From Ramlibacter paludis (GTDB taxonomy: Bacteria > Pseudomonadota > Gammaproteobacteria > Burkholderiales > Burkholderiaceae_C), in assembly GCF_022012305.1 (NCBI RefSeq), contig NZ_JAKLTM010000002.1, forward strand, positions 496,001 to 560,000: a DNA stretch of 64,000 nt, given 5' to 3'. The notes beneath the pieces are model-generated. The model was given only the letters and a program-made list of their open reading frames with translations, had not been told where the DNA came from and did not search any database. The position numbers and the translations under genes are program-made. Of this stretch, positions 28,968 to 37,914 are shown piece after piece; the first letter of the stretch is position 1; every line of letters begins with the position of its first letter.

Positions 28968-30376
28968 CCGAACTGATTGCGCAACTGAAGGCTGCCGTGG
29001 GCGCCGCCCACGTGCTGACCGAGGGCGACCTCAGCGCCTACGAGCAGGACTGGCGCAAGCGGCGGCGCGGCAAGGCGCTGGCGGTGGTGCGGCCCGGCTC
29101 CACGGCGGAAGTGGCCGCCGTCGTGCGCCTGTGCGCCGCCGCCGGCGCGCCCATCGTGCCGCAGGGCGGCAACACCAGCATGGTGGTGGGGTCGGTGCCG
29201 GATGCGTCCGGGCGCGAAGTGGTGCTGAACCTCACGCGCATGAACCGCATCCGCGCCATCGATGCCGGCAACCTGACCATGACGGTCGACGCCGGCTGCG
29301 TGCTGCAGAACCTGCAGCAGGCGGCGGAAGACGCGGGCTTCCTGTTTCCCCTGAGCCTGGCGGCCGAGGGCAGCTGCACCATCGGCGGCAACCTCGGCAC
29401 CAATGCCGGCGGCACGCAGGTGGTCCGCTACGGCAACACGCGCGAGCTGTGCCTGGGACTCGAGGTCGTGACGGCGCAGGGCGAAGTCTGGGAAGGCCTC
29501 TCCGGCCTGCGCAAGGACAACACCGGCTACGACCTGCGCGACCTCTTCATCGGCAGCGAAGGCACGCTGGGCATCATCACCGCCGCCACCATGAAGCTCT
29601 ACCCGCTGCCGGCGGCGCAGCTCACGGCCTGGGCCGCGGTGCCGTCGCTGGAGCATGCGGTCAAGCTGCTGGGGCTGGCCCACAAATACCTGGGCGCGGG
29701 GCTCACCGGCTTCGAGGTGATGGGCCAGTTCGCCCTGAGCCTGGTGGTGAAGCACATGCCGCAGCTGCGCGTGCCGTTCCAGGCGGACTCGCCCTACTGC
29801 GCGCTGCTGGAAGTGTCGGACACCGAGTCCGAGCCGCACGCCCGCGCGCAGTTCGAGCGCCTGCTGGAAGCGGCGCTGGAAGATGGCTGCGCCACCGACG
29901 CGGTCGTCGCCGAAAACATCGCGCAGGCCCGCGCCCTGTGGCACGTGCGCGAGAACATCCCGCTGGCCCAGGCCCAGGAAGGCCTGAACATCAAGCACGA
30001 CATCTCGATTCCGGTGTCGCGCATCCCGGACTTCTGCGCCGAGACCGATGCGCTGCTGGCCCGCGAAATCGCCGGCGTGCGGCTGGTCAACTTCGGCCAC
30101 CTGGGCGACGGCAACCTGCACTACAACGTGCAGGCGCCGGAGGGCGGCGACCCTGTGGCCTTCCTGCGGGAGCAGGAAGCCAAGGTCAACGGGCTCGTCT
30201 ACGACCAGGTGAAGAAATTCGGCGGCTCGATCTCGGCGGAGCACGGCATCGGCGCCCTGAAGGTCGATTCGCTGCCGAAGTACAAGTCGCCTGTGGCGCT
30301 GGACATGATGCGGGCGTTAAAAAGGGCACTGGACCCCCAGAATTTGTTGAACCCCGGGCGGGTGGTGGCCCTCTGA
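28964..30376 (+). CDS. FAD-binding D-2-hydroxyacid dehydrogenase (GlcD/D2HGDH-like)
   Basis: 470 residues. An FAD-binding PCMH domain with [16 protein letters not shown] is followed by a GlcD-type C-terminal domain with the metal-binding histidine motif [13 protein letters not shown] and SAEHGIG. Such enzymes oxidise D-lactate, glycolate, or D-2-hydroxyglutarate and pass electrons to a quinone or ETF. The short form without iron-sulfur partner and the ETF-QO in the same window make an ETF-linked D-2-hydroxyglutarate dehydrogenase plausible but unproven. Confidence 0.9.
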   Translation: MTELIAQLKAAVGAAHVLTEGDLSAYEQDWRKRRRGKALAVVRPGSTAEVAAVVRLCAAAGAPIVPQGGNTSMVVGSVPDASGREVVLNLTRMNRIRAIDAGNLTMTVDAGCVLQNLQQAAEDAGFLFPLSLAAEGSCTIGGNLGTNAGGTQVVRYGNTRELCLGLEVVTAQGEVWEGLSGLRKDNTGYDLRDLFIGSEGTLGIITAATMKLYPLPAAQLTAWAAVPSLEHAVKLLGLAHKYLGAGLTGFEVMGQFALSLVVKHMPQLRVPFQADSPYCALLEVSDTESEPHARAQFERLLEAALEDGCATDAVVAENIAQARALWHVRENIPLAQAQEGLNIKHDISIPVSRIPDFCAETDALLAREIAGVRLVNFGHLGDGNLHYNVQAPEGGDPVAFLREQEAKVNGLVYDQVKKFGGSISAEHGIGALKVDSLPKYKSPVALDMMRALKRALDPQNLLNPGRVVAL

Positions 30377-30914
30377 AGAACCCGGATAATCCTGCCATGC
30401 GTCCCGTCCGCTCCCAATACGAAGACTTCATGCGCCATGTCTACACGCATGGCACGGCCAAGACCGACCGCACCGGCACCGGCACGCGCAGCGTCTTCGG
30501 CTACCAGATGCGCTTCGACCTGAGCGAAGGCTTTCCGCTGGTGACCACCAAGAAGGTGCACCTGAAGTCCATCATCCACGAGCTCCTGTGGTTCCTGGAA
30601 GGCTCGAGCGACAACAACAAGCTGCGCGAGCGCGGCGTGACGATCTGGGACGAGTGGGCGCGCCCCGACGGCGACCTGGGCCCGGTGTACGGCGTGCAGT
30701 GGCGCAGCTGGCCGACGCCCGACGGCGGCACCATCGACCAGATCGCCGAGGCGGTCAGGACGATCAAGACCAACCCGGATTCGCGCCGCATCATCGTGAG
30801 CGCCTGGAACGTGGCCGACATCCCGAAGATGGCGCTGGCGCCTTGCCATGCCTTCTTCCAGTTCTACGTGGCGGACGGCAAGCTGTCGTGCCAGCTGTAC
30901 CAGCGCAGCGCCGA

Positions 30915-30941
30915 CATCTTCCTGGGCGTGTATCTTCTTGG
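30915..30941. other. Left chromosome/island junction with short direct repeat
   Basis: Similarity to thyA ends at 30,930 (codon 178, GTG). Around this point the host ATCTTCCTGG and the following ATCTTCTTGG form an imperfect 10-bp direct repeat with six bases (GCGTGT) between. This is the likely attachment-site region (attL). The second junction is not in the window. Confidence 0.6.
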
Positions 30942-31008
30942 TCATATTCCCGCCCCTGTCTGTGAAGCAAATTCCTTTGCCGGCAACGACTTAGCCGCGA
31001 ACAAGCTA

Positions 31009-31024
31009 CCCGGACACGTCCGGG
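31009..31024. other. Perfect inverted repeat inside the left island end
   Basis: CCCGGAC-ac-GTCCGGG, a perfect 7-bp inverted repeat about 80 bases inside the left end. It could be a binding site for the island recombinases or a hairpin ending the broken thyA transcript. The rest of 30,931-31,202 holds no recognisable gene. Confidence 0.45.
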
Positions 31025-31202
31025 AAGGGACCCGCCAGGGGGCTGCACGGCCCGGCCGGCTGGGCGCGGGCGAGAGGTCCTGTGTTCTCTGGTCCCAAAA
31101 CTGGCCCTGCCGGGGAGCCACTGCCCGCCGGCCCTCGAGCCACAGGCCCCTGCGGCAGACCGCGGGCGCCCGCAGGCAAACCCTGTCCGGTACGGTCAAC
31201 TC

Positions 31203-32555
31203 GTGAGTGCGACCGACGGGTCACCCGCCGCCGGGCCCGAGGCTAATGAGTCGACCTCAGGCGAGTCCAACGCCGGCGACGGCTCCATCGAGAAAGTCAT
31301 CTCGGACATGTTCCGGGACTTCTCGGGCGACGAAACCGGTGGCCGCCACGCGATTCGCGGTTTCACCTTTCAGATTTGGAATGCGGTCTTAGAGGCCCTG
31401 CGGGAGCACGCCAAGGGCGGCAACTACGCCGTCGTCATGGAGTGGCAGCAGGACGTGGCCATCCTGAACTCGCCCACGGCTCCCGACAAGGTCCGCTTCA
31501 TCCAGCTCAAGAAGCACGAGACCGGTGTCGTGTGGACCTTGGCTTCCCTGATTCAGGGCGAGGATGCGGCGGACTCGGAGGCCGCGGCAAATGACGACGC
31601 CGTGGCGGACCCTAAAGTGCCCGCGCCGGCAGATGACGCCCATGACGGCAAGAAGAAAAAGCCTAAAAAGCCCACCGCGCCCAAGCAGTCCATCCTGAGC
31701 AAGCTCTACAAGCAGCGCACCCGTTTTACGGACTTGGCCGGGTGCACGCTGGAGTTCGCATCCGAGGCCCAGTTCAGAATTGAGGGTGACGACGCGAAGG
31801 TCGTCACCGCGCCGCACGTCGAACTGGACAAGCTGCCCGGCAAGGAACTGCAGCGGGTCAAGGAGGCCCTGGCCAAGCAACTCCGCCTGGGTGACGGCGA
31901 GACCCTTGACCTCAGCGACTTCTGGCTGCGCACCACGGACTGCCCTGTGAACAACGGGCACCTGCACGTCATCGGCGAGCTAGCCAAGATGCAGTTCGAT
32001 GACGCGATGGAGCCCATGGAGGGGTCGGCGTCGTTCCTCGCGGTTCTTGCCATCGGGTCGCACGTGAAAATTCTTGCCGGTAACAAGAAGATGGCAAAGA
32101 ACTTGCCGGAGCTTCTCGAGCGTGCGTTGACACGCAAGGACGTGAACAAGTACCTCACCGCGGCCAACCAGCACACGGCGCCCACGAGCGAGCTTCTGAA
32201 AACCTTCATCAGCAACCTGGCTGCGGAGGGAGCGCCGCTGGACACTCGCCGGCAGATGAGCCGCGAGGTGCCGCGCTCCTGCAGCGACATCAAAGACCGA
32301 GCGGGTCCTGCACCCCTTGTGACTGCGCGCCTTCGCAGCGTCTACGAGCAGCATGGCGAATATCACGCGGCCACCTCACTGGTACAGCTGCTTCAGCAAT
32401 GGTTCGACGACTTCAAGACCGAATGTCCCGCTGATGCAAGCGCGTATAAGCGGGAGTACCTGTACTGTCTCATGGCGATGATTTACGAAGATGCAGCCCC
32501 AACAAAACACCTACCATCTCTTCCGCCTGATTCGCAACCTGAGGACGGGCAATGA
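31203..32555 (+). CDS. DUF4297/Cap4-like dsDNA nuclease subunit (Lamassu-like)
   Basis: 450 residues. After an acidic leader, residues about 35-110 read [21 protein letters not shown], then [12 protein letters not shown] and FIQLKKH. This is the pattern of the DUF4297/Cap4 PD-(D/E)XK nuclease domain: conserved G-GR-x-IRGF-FQ, an acidic residue, D in QDV and QxK. The same domain is the effector (LmuA) of Lamassu systems and Cap4 of CBASS. The remaining 300 residues are helical and charged, possibly filling an accessory role. The next gene, an SMC-like ATPase, starts in its stop codon (ATGA). GTG at 31203 is the only good start before the domain; its ribosome-binding site is weak. Confidence 0.78.
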   Translation: MSATDGSPAAGPEANESTSGESNAGDGSIEKVISDMFRDFSGDETGGRHAIRGFTFQIWNAVLEALREHAKGGNYAVVMEWQQDVAILNSPTAPDKVRFIQLKKHETGVVWTLASLIQGEDAADSEAAANDDAVADPKVPAPADDAHDGKKKKPKKPTAPKQSILSKLYKQRTRFTDLAGCTLEFASEAQFRIEGDDAKVVTAPHVELDKLPGKELQRVKEALAKQLRLGDGETLDLSDFWLRTTDCPVNNGHLHVIGELAKMQFDDAMEPMEGSASFLAVLAIGSHVKILAGNKKMAKNLPELLERALTRKDVNKYLTAANQHTAPTSELLKTFISNLAAEGAPLDTRRQMSREVPRSCSDIKDRAGPAPLVTARLRSVYEQHGEYHAATSLVQLLQQWFDDFKTECPADASAYKREYLYCLMAMIYEDAAPTKHLPSLPPDSQPEDGQ

Positions 32556-34351
32556 AGCGAACCGTGACCTTTCACGCGCTCTCACTAATCTCCGAAAGAG
32601 ACGGCAACGCGCGGCGGGTAGCCTTCAGCCCGCACAAGAATCTGCTGGTCGGGCCCAATGAGTCAGGCAAATCCCGTGTCCTGAAACACGCGGTTTGGGC
32701 GCTCGGTTGCGAGCCCAGGCGCGCTGCGGGCGACTGGGACAGCAACGTTGTAGCCGCGCTGGAGCTGTCTGTCGGCGCCAAGCGATACACCTTCGTTCGC
32801 CAGGGCATGCGCATGCGCGCCGCGTTCGACCATGACGGCAAACTCCTTTTCGCAACGGAGAGTGGCGCGCGATGGGCAGAGTTCTTCGCGGAGACGTTCG
32901 AGTACACCCTGAGGCTGCAGGGCCAGAAGGAAGGCAGCTACGGCTTTGCCGGACCAAACTATGCCGTGCTGCCCTATTACATCGACCAGGAAGGCGGCTG
33001 GGGGCTCAAGTGGGATAACTTCGGATACCTCACGGCATTCGTAGGTTGGGAAAAGCCCGTCTTCGAGTCGTTCACTGGGCTGCGACCGCTGCGATACTAT
33101 GAAGCCGGCTTGCGGAAGAACGAAATTGCTTTCAAGCTGAAGGAAGCACGCAGCCAGGACCGACTGCAGGAGCGCTCGTTCAAGCAGGTCACTGCCCTGC
33201 TCCCTCCGGCTGACGCGACTCTGGACGAAAGCCTCTTCGCGCAGGACCTGCAGGAGCTTGCGCAGCGGGTGACTGAGCTGACTCGAGACGAGGAAGAACT
33301 GCGCACCGCGCTAGTCGACGTCGCCATGACACGCCAGGAGAAGCACTCGCAGCTGAAGATGGCGGCGCGTTCGGAGCAGGCTCTTGTCGACGACTTGGCG
33401 TACTTGTCGCGCTATCCGGACGACACGGGCGTGGAGTGCCCGACCTGCGGCCAACTTCACAAGACTTCCTTTGCGGCGCGAATCGAGCTCGCGGGTGACG
33501 CGCAGGACGCGCATCAGCTGGTGCTGGCGGTTCGCGAGCAGATTGAAAGTCTGCGGACCAAAGAGGCTGAGTTGCAAGCCAAGCTGCGCAATGTCCGCGC
33601 TGGCCTGGAGCGAGTGCGTCAGTCCCTGTCGCGCAAACACGAGAGCAAGACCGTCCTTGACGTCGTTGCTGCCAAAAGTCGCGATACCCTCGAGCTCGCC
33701 TATAACTCCAGTCGCCGCGACATTCGCGCGCAGATTGACGCCTTGCAAGAAGAGCAGGAGGAGCTGGACGCCGAGCTTGCCAAGTTCACCGATAAGGGCC
33801 GTGAGGACCGCGTGCGCGCCCGCTACAAGGAGGAGCTGCTGTCATATGCCGACCGGCTGGGGGTCAACCCGAGCGAAGTCGCGCGCCTGAGCATCGGGGC
33901 ACGTCCCCGCCTTGCGCAGGGCAGCTCTGGTCCGCGGGTGTACCTGTCCATGTACATGGCGCTCATCGCGACTGCTGAATCGACGGGGGACAGCCCGCGG
34001 CTCCCCTTCATCGTCGACTCGCCCAGGCAGCAAGACTTAGGGGATGAGAACTTTGCCGACGTGCTCACCACGATTTTTGAGCAGTCCAAGGCTCACCAGA
34101 TTTTTGTCGCCAATGTATCCCAACCACCCGGCTGGCAAAAACCAGATGACTGCGAAGTGCTGCGGTTCGAGGGCAAGCGCGCACTGCTGAAGGAAGACAG
34201 CTTTCGCGAAGTGGCCCAGGGCGTCGGGCCCTTGGTGAAGGCGATGCGGGACGAACTTGAACGGCAGCGCGAAGCGCAAGCCGCCGAGGAACAGGCTTCC
34301 GACTATGAGTCCCGTGAAGGCTCCGAAACGGCCGAGAACAGCGACGAGTGA
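32552..34351 (+). CDS. SMC/Rad50-like ATPase with zinc-hook motif (LmuB-like)
   Basis: 599 residues. Walker A is G34-PNESGKS-41, and near the C-terminus LPFIVDSPRQQD is a Walker B with D-loop-type follow-up. Between them lies a long coiled coil interrupted at about residue 296 by ECPTCGQLH, a CxxC zinc hook as in Rad50. A C-terminal acidic tail (YESREGSETAENSDE) is unusual. In Lamassu defence the SMC-like LmuB senses foreign DNA ends and releases the nuclease LmuA. Translational coupling to the nuclease gene makes that the best reading; a separate LmuC gene is not present. Confidence 0.8.
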   Translation: MKRTVTFHALSLISERDGNARRVAFSPHKNLLVGPNESGKSRVLKHAVWALGCEPRRAAGDWDSNVVAALELSVGAKRYTFVRQGMRMRAAFDHDGKLLFATESGARWAEFFAETFEYTLRLQGQKEGSYGFAGPNYAVLPYYIDQEGGWGLKWDNFGYLTAFVGWEKPVFESFTGLRPLRYYEAGLRKNEIAFKLKEARSQDRLQERSFKQVTALLPPADATLDESLFAQDLQELAQRVTELTRDEEELRTALVDVAMTRQEKHSQLKMAARSEQALVDDLAYLSRYPDDTGVECPTCGQLHKTSFAARIELAGDAQDAHQLVLAVREQIESLRTKEAELQAKLRNVRAGLERVRQSLSRKHESKTVLDVVAAKSRDTLELAYNSSRRDIRAQIDALQEEQEELDAELAKFTDKGREDRVRARYKEELLSYADRLGVNPSEVARLSIGARPRLAQGSSGPRVYLSMYMALIATAESTGDSPRLPFIVDSPRQQDLGDENFADVLTTIFEQSKAHQIFVANVSQPPGWQKPDDCEVLRFEGKRALLKEDSFREVAQGVGPLVKAMRDELERQREAQAAEEQASDYESREGSETAENSDE

Positions 34352-34418
34352 GCGGGGCGCGCCGCCAAGTCATCTTGGGCGCGCCGGGATGTTGACCGCT
34401 TTGCCGCGACAGGCGTGG

Positions 34419-34931
34419 TCAGGTCGCTGGCGCGCAGCTGACTGTCTTCTTGCCCGTCGACGCCGCCGACCCTCTACGGGAGCGGCTGCTGCCGGCATCC
34501 AGCGCCCGCGCCGGCTCTACCGGCTTTCGCGCGGCACGTCTTGCCTGCAACACGGCACTGCTGGCAACCTGCATCTGGCGCTCGAAGTAGGCAAGCTGCT
34601 TCTCGGCCATCGCAACCAGATTCTCCGCATTCGGATAGTCCGGGCGAGCTTGCCAGTACTGCACCTCTTCCTTGGCTGCCGTGACCTCGGCATGCGCCAG
34701 GCTCAGGTGCCTGCCAAGAACGACGTTGCGTTCTTCCGCGGTCAGTTCCACTTCCCTGGTTGACAGCCCGCCAAAGCTGTTGTCTGCCACGCTCACGGCC
34801 TGGCAGTACTCACCCCGGACCATGACGGTCAGAACCTCATGGCCGAAATTCTTGACGAGCGTGATGATGGAGCCACCGTCCGAGCGCTTATGCGCGGCAC
34901 TGATGATTTTCACGCTCTTGTTCTGAACCAT
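34419..34931 (-). CDS. Uncharacterised coiled-coil island protein
   Basis: 170 residues. The N-terminal part is globular (IISAAHKRSDGGSIITLVKN), the centre is a helix rich in Ala, Glu and Gln (EVTAAKEEVQYWQAR; AEKQLAYFERQMQVA), and the C-terminus is basic and low-complexity (RRAARKPVEPARAL...). No family is recognised. It lies 28 bases after the thymidylate synthase gene on the same strand and so may be the last gene of the recombinase operon; it is convergent with the SMC-like gene. Confidence 0.6.
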   Translation of the reverse strand: MVQNKSVKIISAAHKRSDGGSIITLVKNFGHEVLTVMVRGEYCQAVSVADNSFGGLSTREVELTAEERNVVLGRHLSLAHAEVTAAKEEVQYWQARPDYPNAENLVAMAEKQLAYFERQMQVASSAVLQARRAARKPVEPARALDAGSSRSRRGSAASTGKKTVSCAPAT

Positions 34932-34959
34932 TGAGCGTTGTCCGCTGAGGTCGCAGGTT

Positions 34960-35931
34960 TCAAACCGCCATCGGCGCGGTCAGTGGCGGATGGTGCTGAT
35001 ATCCCTCCAGAGTGAAGTCTGAGGGCTCCACCTTCTCCAGCCACTCAGGTTCGTATATGCCGGTCTTGCTGTATTCGGGAACGCGGTCAGCGATGACCAG
35101 CCGCGGAGGCGGGAATGGCTCGCGCTTGAGTTGCTCCTGGAGCATGTCCACGTGGTTCTCGTAGATGTGCGCATCACCGATAAAGTACGTGAACCACCGC
35201 GGCGTATAGCCGGTGAGACGCCCAACCAAGTGCAGTAGCGCCGCACCTTCTGTAAGGTTGAAAGGAGTGCCCAACCCAAGGTCGTTTGAACGCACGTACA
35301 GGCACAACGAAATCTCGCCTGAGCCCTTATTCACAAGGAACTGATAGAGCAGATGGCAAGGGGGCAGTGCCATCTCGTCAAGCTGTGCCCAATTCCAGCC
35401 GTGGAAAAGAATGCGTCGGCTCGACGGGTCTTTGATGATGGTGTCCAGGCAGTGCCGCAACTGGTCTACATCCTTGTGGAGTATGACCACCTCCTCCTCG
35501 TCGTAGGGCTGCACATGGCCCACGACCCGGTAGCCCGCAGATTTGGCTGATTCAATCCGCACAAAGTCAGGGCTGAGCATCTTGAAGGCTGGCCATTGGC
35601 GCCACTGGACCCCATAGACAGGCCCCAGGTCGTCAGGCCCCTGGCGAAACGGGTTCTCAAGCCACTGCTTGTTCTCATTGGCGTTCTGGTCCCACACCTT
35701 GCAGCCAAGCTTCCTGAAGTCGGCGGCACTCCTGCTCCCGCGCAAAAAACCCACCATCTCTCCGATGGCAGATTTGAACGCAAGCTTCTTGGTTGTGACT
35801 GCAGGGAACCCCTTCTTCAGGTCCATGCGCATCATCGCGCCAGGCACGCTCAGGGTGCGCACACCGGTACGGTTCTCCTGCCACTGGCCCTGTTCGAAGA
35901 CCTGTTGAACTAGCTCCAAATACTCGCGCAT
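34960..35931 (-). CDS. thyA: Complete thymidylate synthase carried by the island
   Basis: 323 residues, the longer ThyA type. It has [30 protein letters not shown], the [12 protein letters not shown] block, the catalytic C192 in [10 protein letters not shown], then [32 protein letters not shown] and the C-terminal TAPMAV. All the parts missing from the host gene are present, so it should convert dUMP to dTMP and supply the cell after host thyA is broken. It starts 22 bases after the stop of the third recombinase gene, with GGAG upstream; a longer in-frame reading into the recombinase is not needed. At the motif where host thyA is cut, this copy reads DLGLGT instead of DIFLGV. Confidence 0.93.
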   Translation of the reverse strand: MREYLELVQQVFEQGQWQENRTGVRTLSVPGAMMRMDLKKGFPAVTTKKLAFKSAIGEMVGFLRGSRSAADFRKLGCKVWDQNANENKQWLENPFRQGPDDLGPVYGVQWRQWPAFKMLSPDFVRIESAKSAGYRVVGHVQPYDEEEVVILHKDVDQLRHCLDTIIKDPSSRRILFHGWNWAQLDEMALPPCHLLYQFLVNKGSGEISLCLYVRSNDLGLGTPFNLTEGAALLHLVGRLTGYTPRWFTYFIGDAHIYENHVDMLQEQLKREPFPPPRLVIADRVPEYSKTGIYEPEWLEKVEPSDFTLEGYQHHPPLTAPMAV

Positions 35932-35953
35932 TTCGTTTGCTCCAGCTTGGTAG

Positions 35954-37390
35954 TCATGATACTTGAGCAGCCTGGCGCCCCCGTTTGGGAGCGTGGCGCC
36001 TTGGGCTCTTTTCCTTGCGAGCTGCTGCTGTTTGGGCCTGTACTTCGGCGAGTTCCTCTCGGGCCCGCCTGACCTGCTCCGTGGTGACCGCGAGGGCCTG
36101 CTTTCGCTCGGCAATCTGGGAGTCCATGGTGACGTACTCGTCGAGCCCGCGCACCTTGGAACGCTGCTTGCGCTTCGCGTCGATGTACGGCGCTACTGCT
36201 TCTGGACTACTGGAGCGCGCAGCCTCTGTGACCCTGAGCTCGACGTTGTGGTAGTTAATGGCGTGTTTCAGTCCGCCTGACTGGACGACGGCAATCTCCT
36301 CAGCCTCAGTTTCCGCGCCAGTGCGGCTATTGAGATACGTGGCACGCAAGCGGTGTCCGTGGCCATCAACACCCGCAGCATCGAACACCTTCCGCAGCAA
36401 GTTACTGACGCTGCGCTTGTTCAGAGCCTTGCCCGTCTTGTTCGACAGAAAAATCTCTGGCGGCTCCTTGTACTCTTCTCCGTACTTCTTCTTGAATCGC
36501 TTGACGATGTCAGCCCTGGTCCCGTGGATGTACTCACGGGTCTCCTGCAGCAGGTCCGGCAAGACGTCGACCGACTGCACCCTGCCGCCCTTGGTCACAT
36601 CAAGGTCGACCGACTTCGTCAAGCCGTCGAACATCAACTTGTCAATTTCTCGCTCAGATGGAATGTTCTTGACCTTCAGGTTCACCCATTCGATGCGGCG
36701 CAAACCATCCAGGCGATACCAGCGAATCAAAAGCGTGTCGCGCTCGGCGGTCCCCCTTCCGAAGAGCCTTTGGACCTGGGTAAGCAGCTTCTCGATGTCG
36801 TCGTCGCTTGGGATGGGAAGCTGCTCTCTCCTGGTGTCCCTGGGCCGCAGCGCCGACACGACGCCATACTTGGCACGGGGCTTGTCGGGAAGCGTGCGGG
36901 CAAGTTTGCAGCTCAGTCTGGGCTTAAATTTTTCGTCATCCGTCAGTCCAGGTATACGCACGGAGTGTGTGACAAGTCCCTTGATTTCAAGCCAGCAGAA
37001 GCAATTGAAGACCGCATCGCAGCGGTCGCGCCGTGTGGAGGGCTTGTTGCCAGCGAGCTCCTGAGAAGCCAGCCACGCCTCCAGTTGCTCGTCGCAGAAC
37101 CTGGGAAGCACCTGGCCTACTGTGGAAGCGCCAAGGAATAGCTGACCCACCACCGGCAGCTTGGCGTCTTGCGCAATCCGGCGCTCGATGAAGTTACAAA
37201 GATGCAGCAAGCGTTCGGCGATGGCGCCCACCGAACCCTCCCGAAGTCCTTCCCTCAAGAAAGTGTGTCGCAGGTAGTGGCAGAAGGGCTCGATGAAGCA
37301 CGAGCTGGAATCGACAAGTTGCGGCAGAAGTGAGCGCGAAATCCCGTTGTGGATGAAGCTCTCGTCAGTGAACTCAATCCGGCATGTCAA
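35954..37390 (-). CDS. Tyrosine recombinase/integrase, third of the set
   Basis: 478 residues. The catalytic set is visible: Arg in [16 protein letters not shown] (about residue 232), the H-x-x-R box in [13 protein letters not shown] (about 345-348) and the nucleophile Tyr in [14 protein letters not shown] (about 379). An N-terminal SAM-like region precedes it, and the C-terminal 80 residues form a coiled coil and a basic tail. It should cut and join DNA at the island ends. It overlaps the coiled-coil protein gene by four bases upstream and is followed by the replacement thyA. Confidence 0.9.
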   Translation of the reverse strand: MTCRIEFTDESFIHNGISRSLLPQLVDSSSCFIEPFCHYLRHTFLREGLREGSVGAIAERLLHLCNFIERRIAQDAKLPVVGQLFLGASTVGQVLPRFCDEQLEAWLASQELAGNKPSTRRDRCDAVFNCFCWLEIKGLVTHSVRIPGLTDDEKFKPRLSCKLARTLPDKPRAKYGVVSALRPRDTRREQLPIPSDDDIEKLLTQVQRLFGRGTAERDTLLIRWYRLDGLRRIEWVNLKVKNIPSEREIDKLMFDGLTKSVDLDVTKGGRVQSVDVLPDLLQETREYIHGTRADIVKRFKKKYGEEYKEPPEIFLSNKTGKALNKRSVSNLLRKVFDAAGVDGHGHRLRATYLNSRTGAETEAEEIAVVQSGGLKHAINYHNVELRVTEAARSSSPEAVAPYIDAKRKQRSKVRGLDEYVTMDSQIAERKQALAVTTEQVRRAREELAEVQAQTAAARKEKSPRRHAPKRGRQAAQVS

Positions 37391-37914
37391 GGCCGGTTCT
37401 CCTTGCCGGTGCCCTTGGCAGCAACGCCGCGGATAGGCGAGACCTTGTTGATTTTCGCGGCGAGAAGCGCATTGTCCTCGGTCAGGCTCTTGACCTTCTC
37501 GCGCAAGTTCGTCACCTCGATGCTGATGGCGACGTACTGGTTCACGTAGCTCTGGGCCTTCTTCAGCGACTTGTCCAATTGCTGTTGGAGCTGCGTAACT
37601 TCGTCTGTCTGAACCACCCTCTTGCGGCGCCCAGCCCTGAACTGCTTCAGGAGAGTTTGGACCTTCTCGCGCTCGTCAATCAGAGTGTCGTAAAGAATCG
37701 ACCGCGCCACCTTCTTGAGCCCTTTCGTTTCATCCTCCCAGTTGCAAAAGTCCACCAGATAACCGTCATCAGGATACTCGCCCCACTTCTTGTCTTTGAC
37801 GATTCTCTCGAGCTCGTTGAACTTGGCGTCGAAGTTGCTCTTGGCTCGCTCATGTTCAGTGACAGAGACATGAGTCTCAGGTAGCTGGGCAGCAATGTTG
37901 TGCTCAGCTCTCAT
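37387..37914 (-). CDS. Small coiled-coil protein between recombinases (TnpC-like position)
   Basis: 175 residues. It starts MRAEHNIAAQLPETHVSVTE, has a central KKWGEYPDDGYLVDFCNWED region and a long C-terminal coiled coil (DEVTQLQQQLDKSLKKAQSY, TNLREKVKSLTEDNALLAAK). It overlaps the neighbouring recombinase genes by four bases on each side. Tn554-like transposons encode a small accessory protein, TnpC, together with two tyrosine recombinases, so an accessory role in recombination is likely by position; sequence relatedness is not shown. Confidence 0.72.
   Translation of the reverse strand: MRAEHNIAAQLPETHVSVTEHERAKSNFDAKFNELERIVKDKKWGEYPDDGYLVDFCNWEDETKGLKKVARSILYDTLIDEREKVQTLLKQFRAGRRKRVVQTDEVTQLQQQLDKSLKKAQSYVNQYVAISIEVTNLREKVKSLTEDNALLAAKINKVSPIRGVAAKGTGKENRP

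Larger units (their letters stand above)
30397..31206 (+). pseudogene. thyA: Host thymidylate synthase gene cut by the island (5' 178 codons intact)
   Basis: The first 178 codons are a normal ThyA: NRTGTGT..VFG-type folate region, [14 protein letters not shown], the [16 protein letters not shown] block and the catalytic cysteine C150 in [10 protein letters not shown], then [10 protein letters not shown]. The family then continues PFNIASYALL and about 85 further residues with the dUMP contacts. Here the reading frame instead enters unrelated sequence at about 30,931 and stops at 31,206, so the product lacks the C-terminal third and cannot be active. The loss coincides with the left edge of the island, which carries another full thyA at 34,960. 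Confidence 0.9.

Noticed and set aside
30931..31206. Chimeric C-terminus of the broken thyA as a functional protein end
   Set aside because: The length happens to give a near-normal total, but the 90 residues after codon 178 are Arg/Gly/Pro-rich and share nothing with ThyA.
32572..32907. Antisense frames within the SMC-like and nuclease genes as toxin or antitoxin genes
   Set aside because: No start signals, no conserved motifs and composition explained by the sense strand.
37387..37914. Prophage excisionase
   Set aside because: Too long and mostly coiled coil; no winged-helix or basic Xis-like segment.
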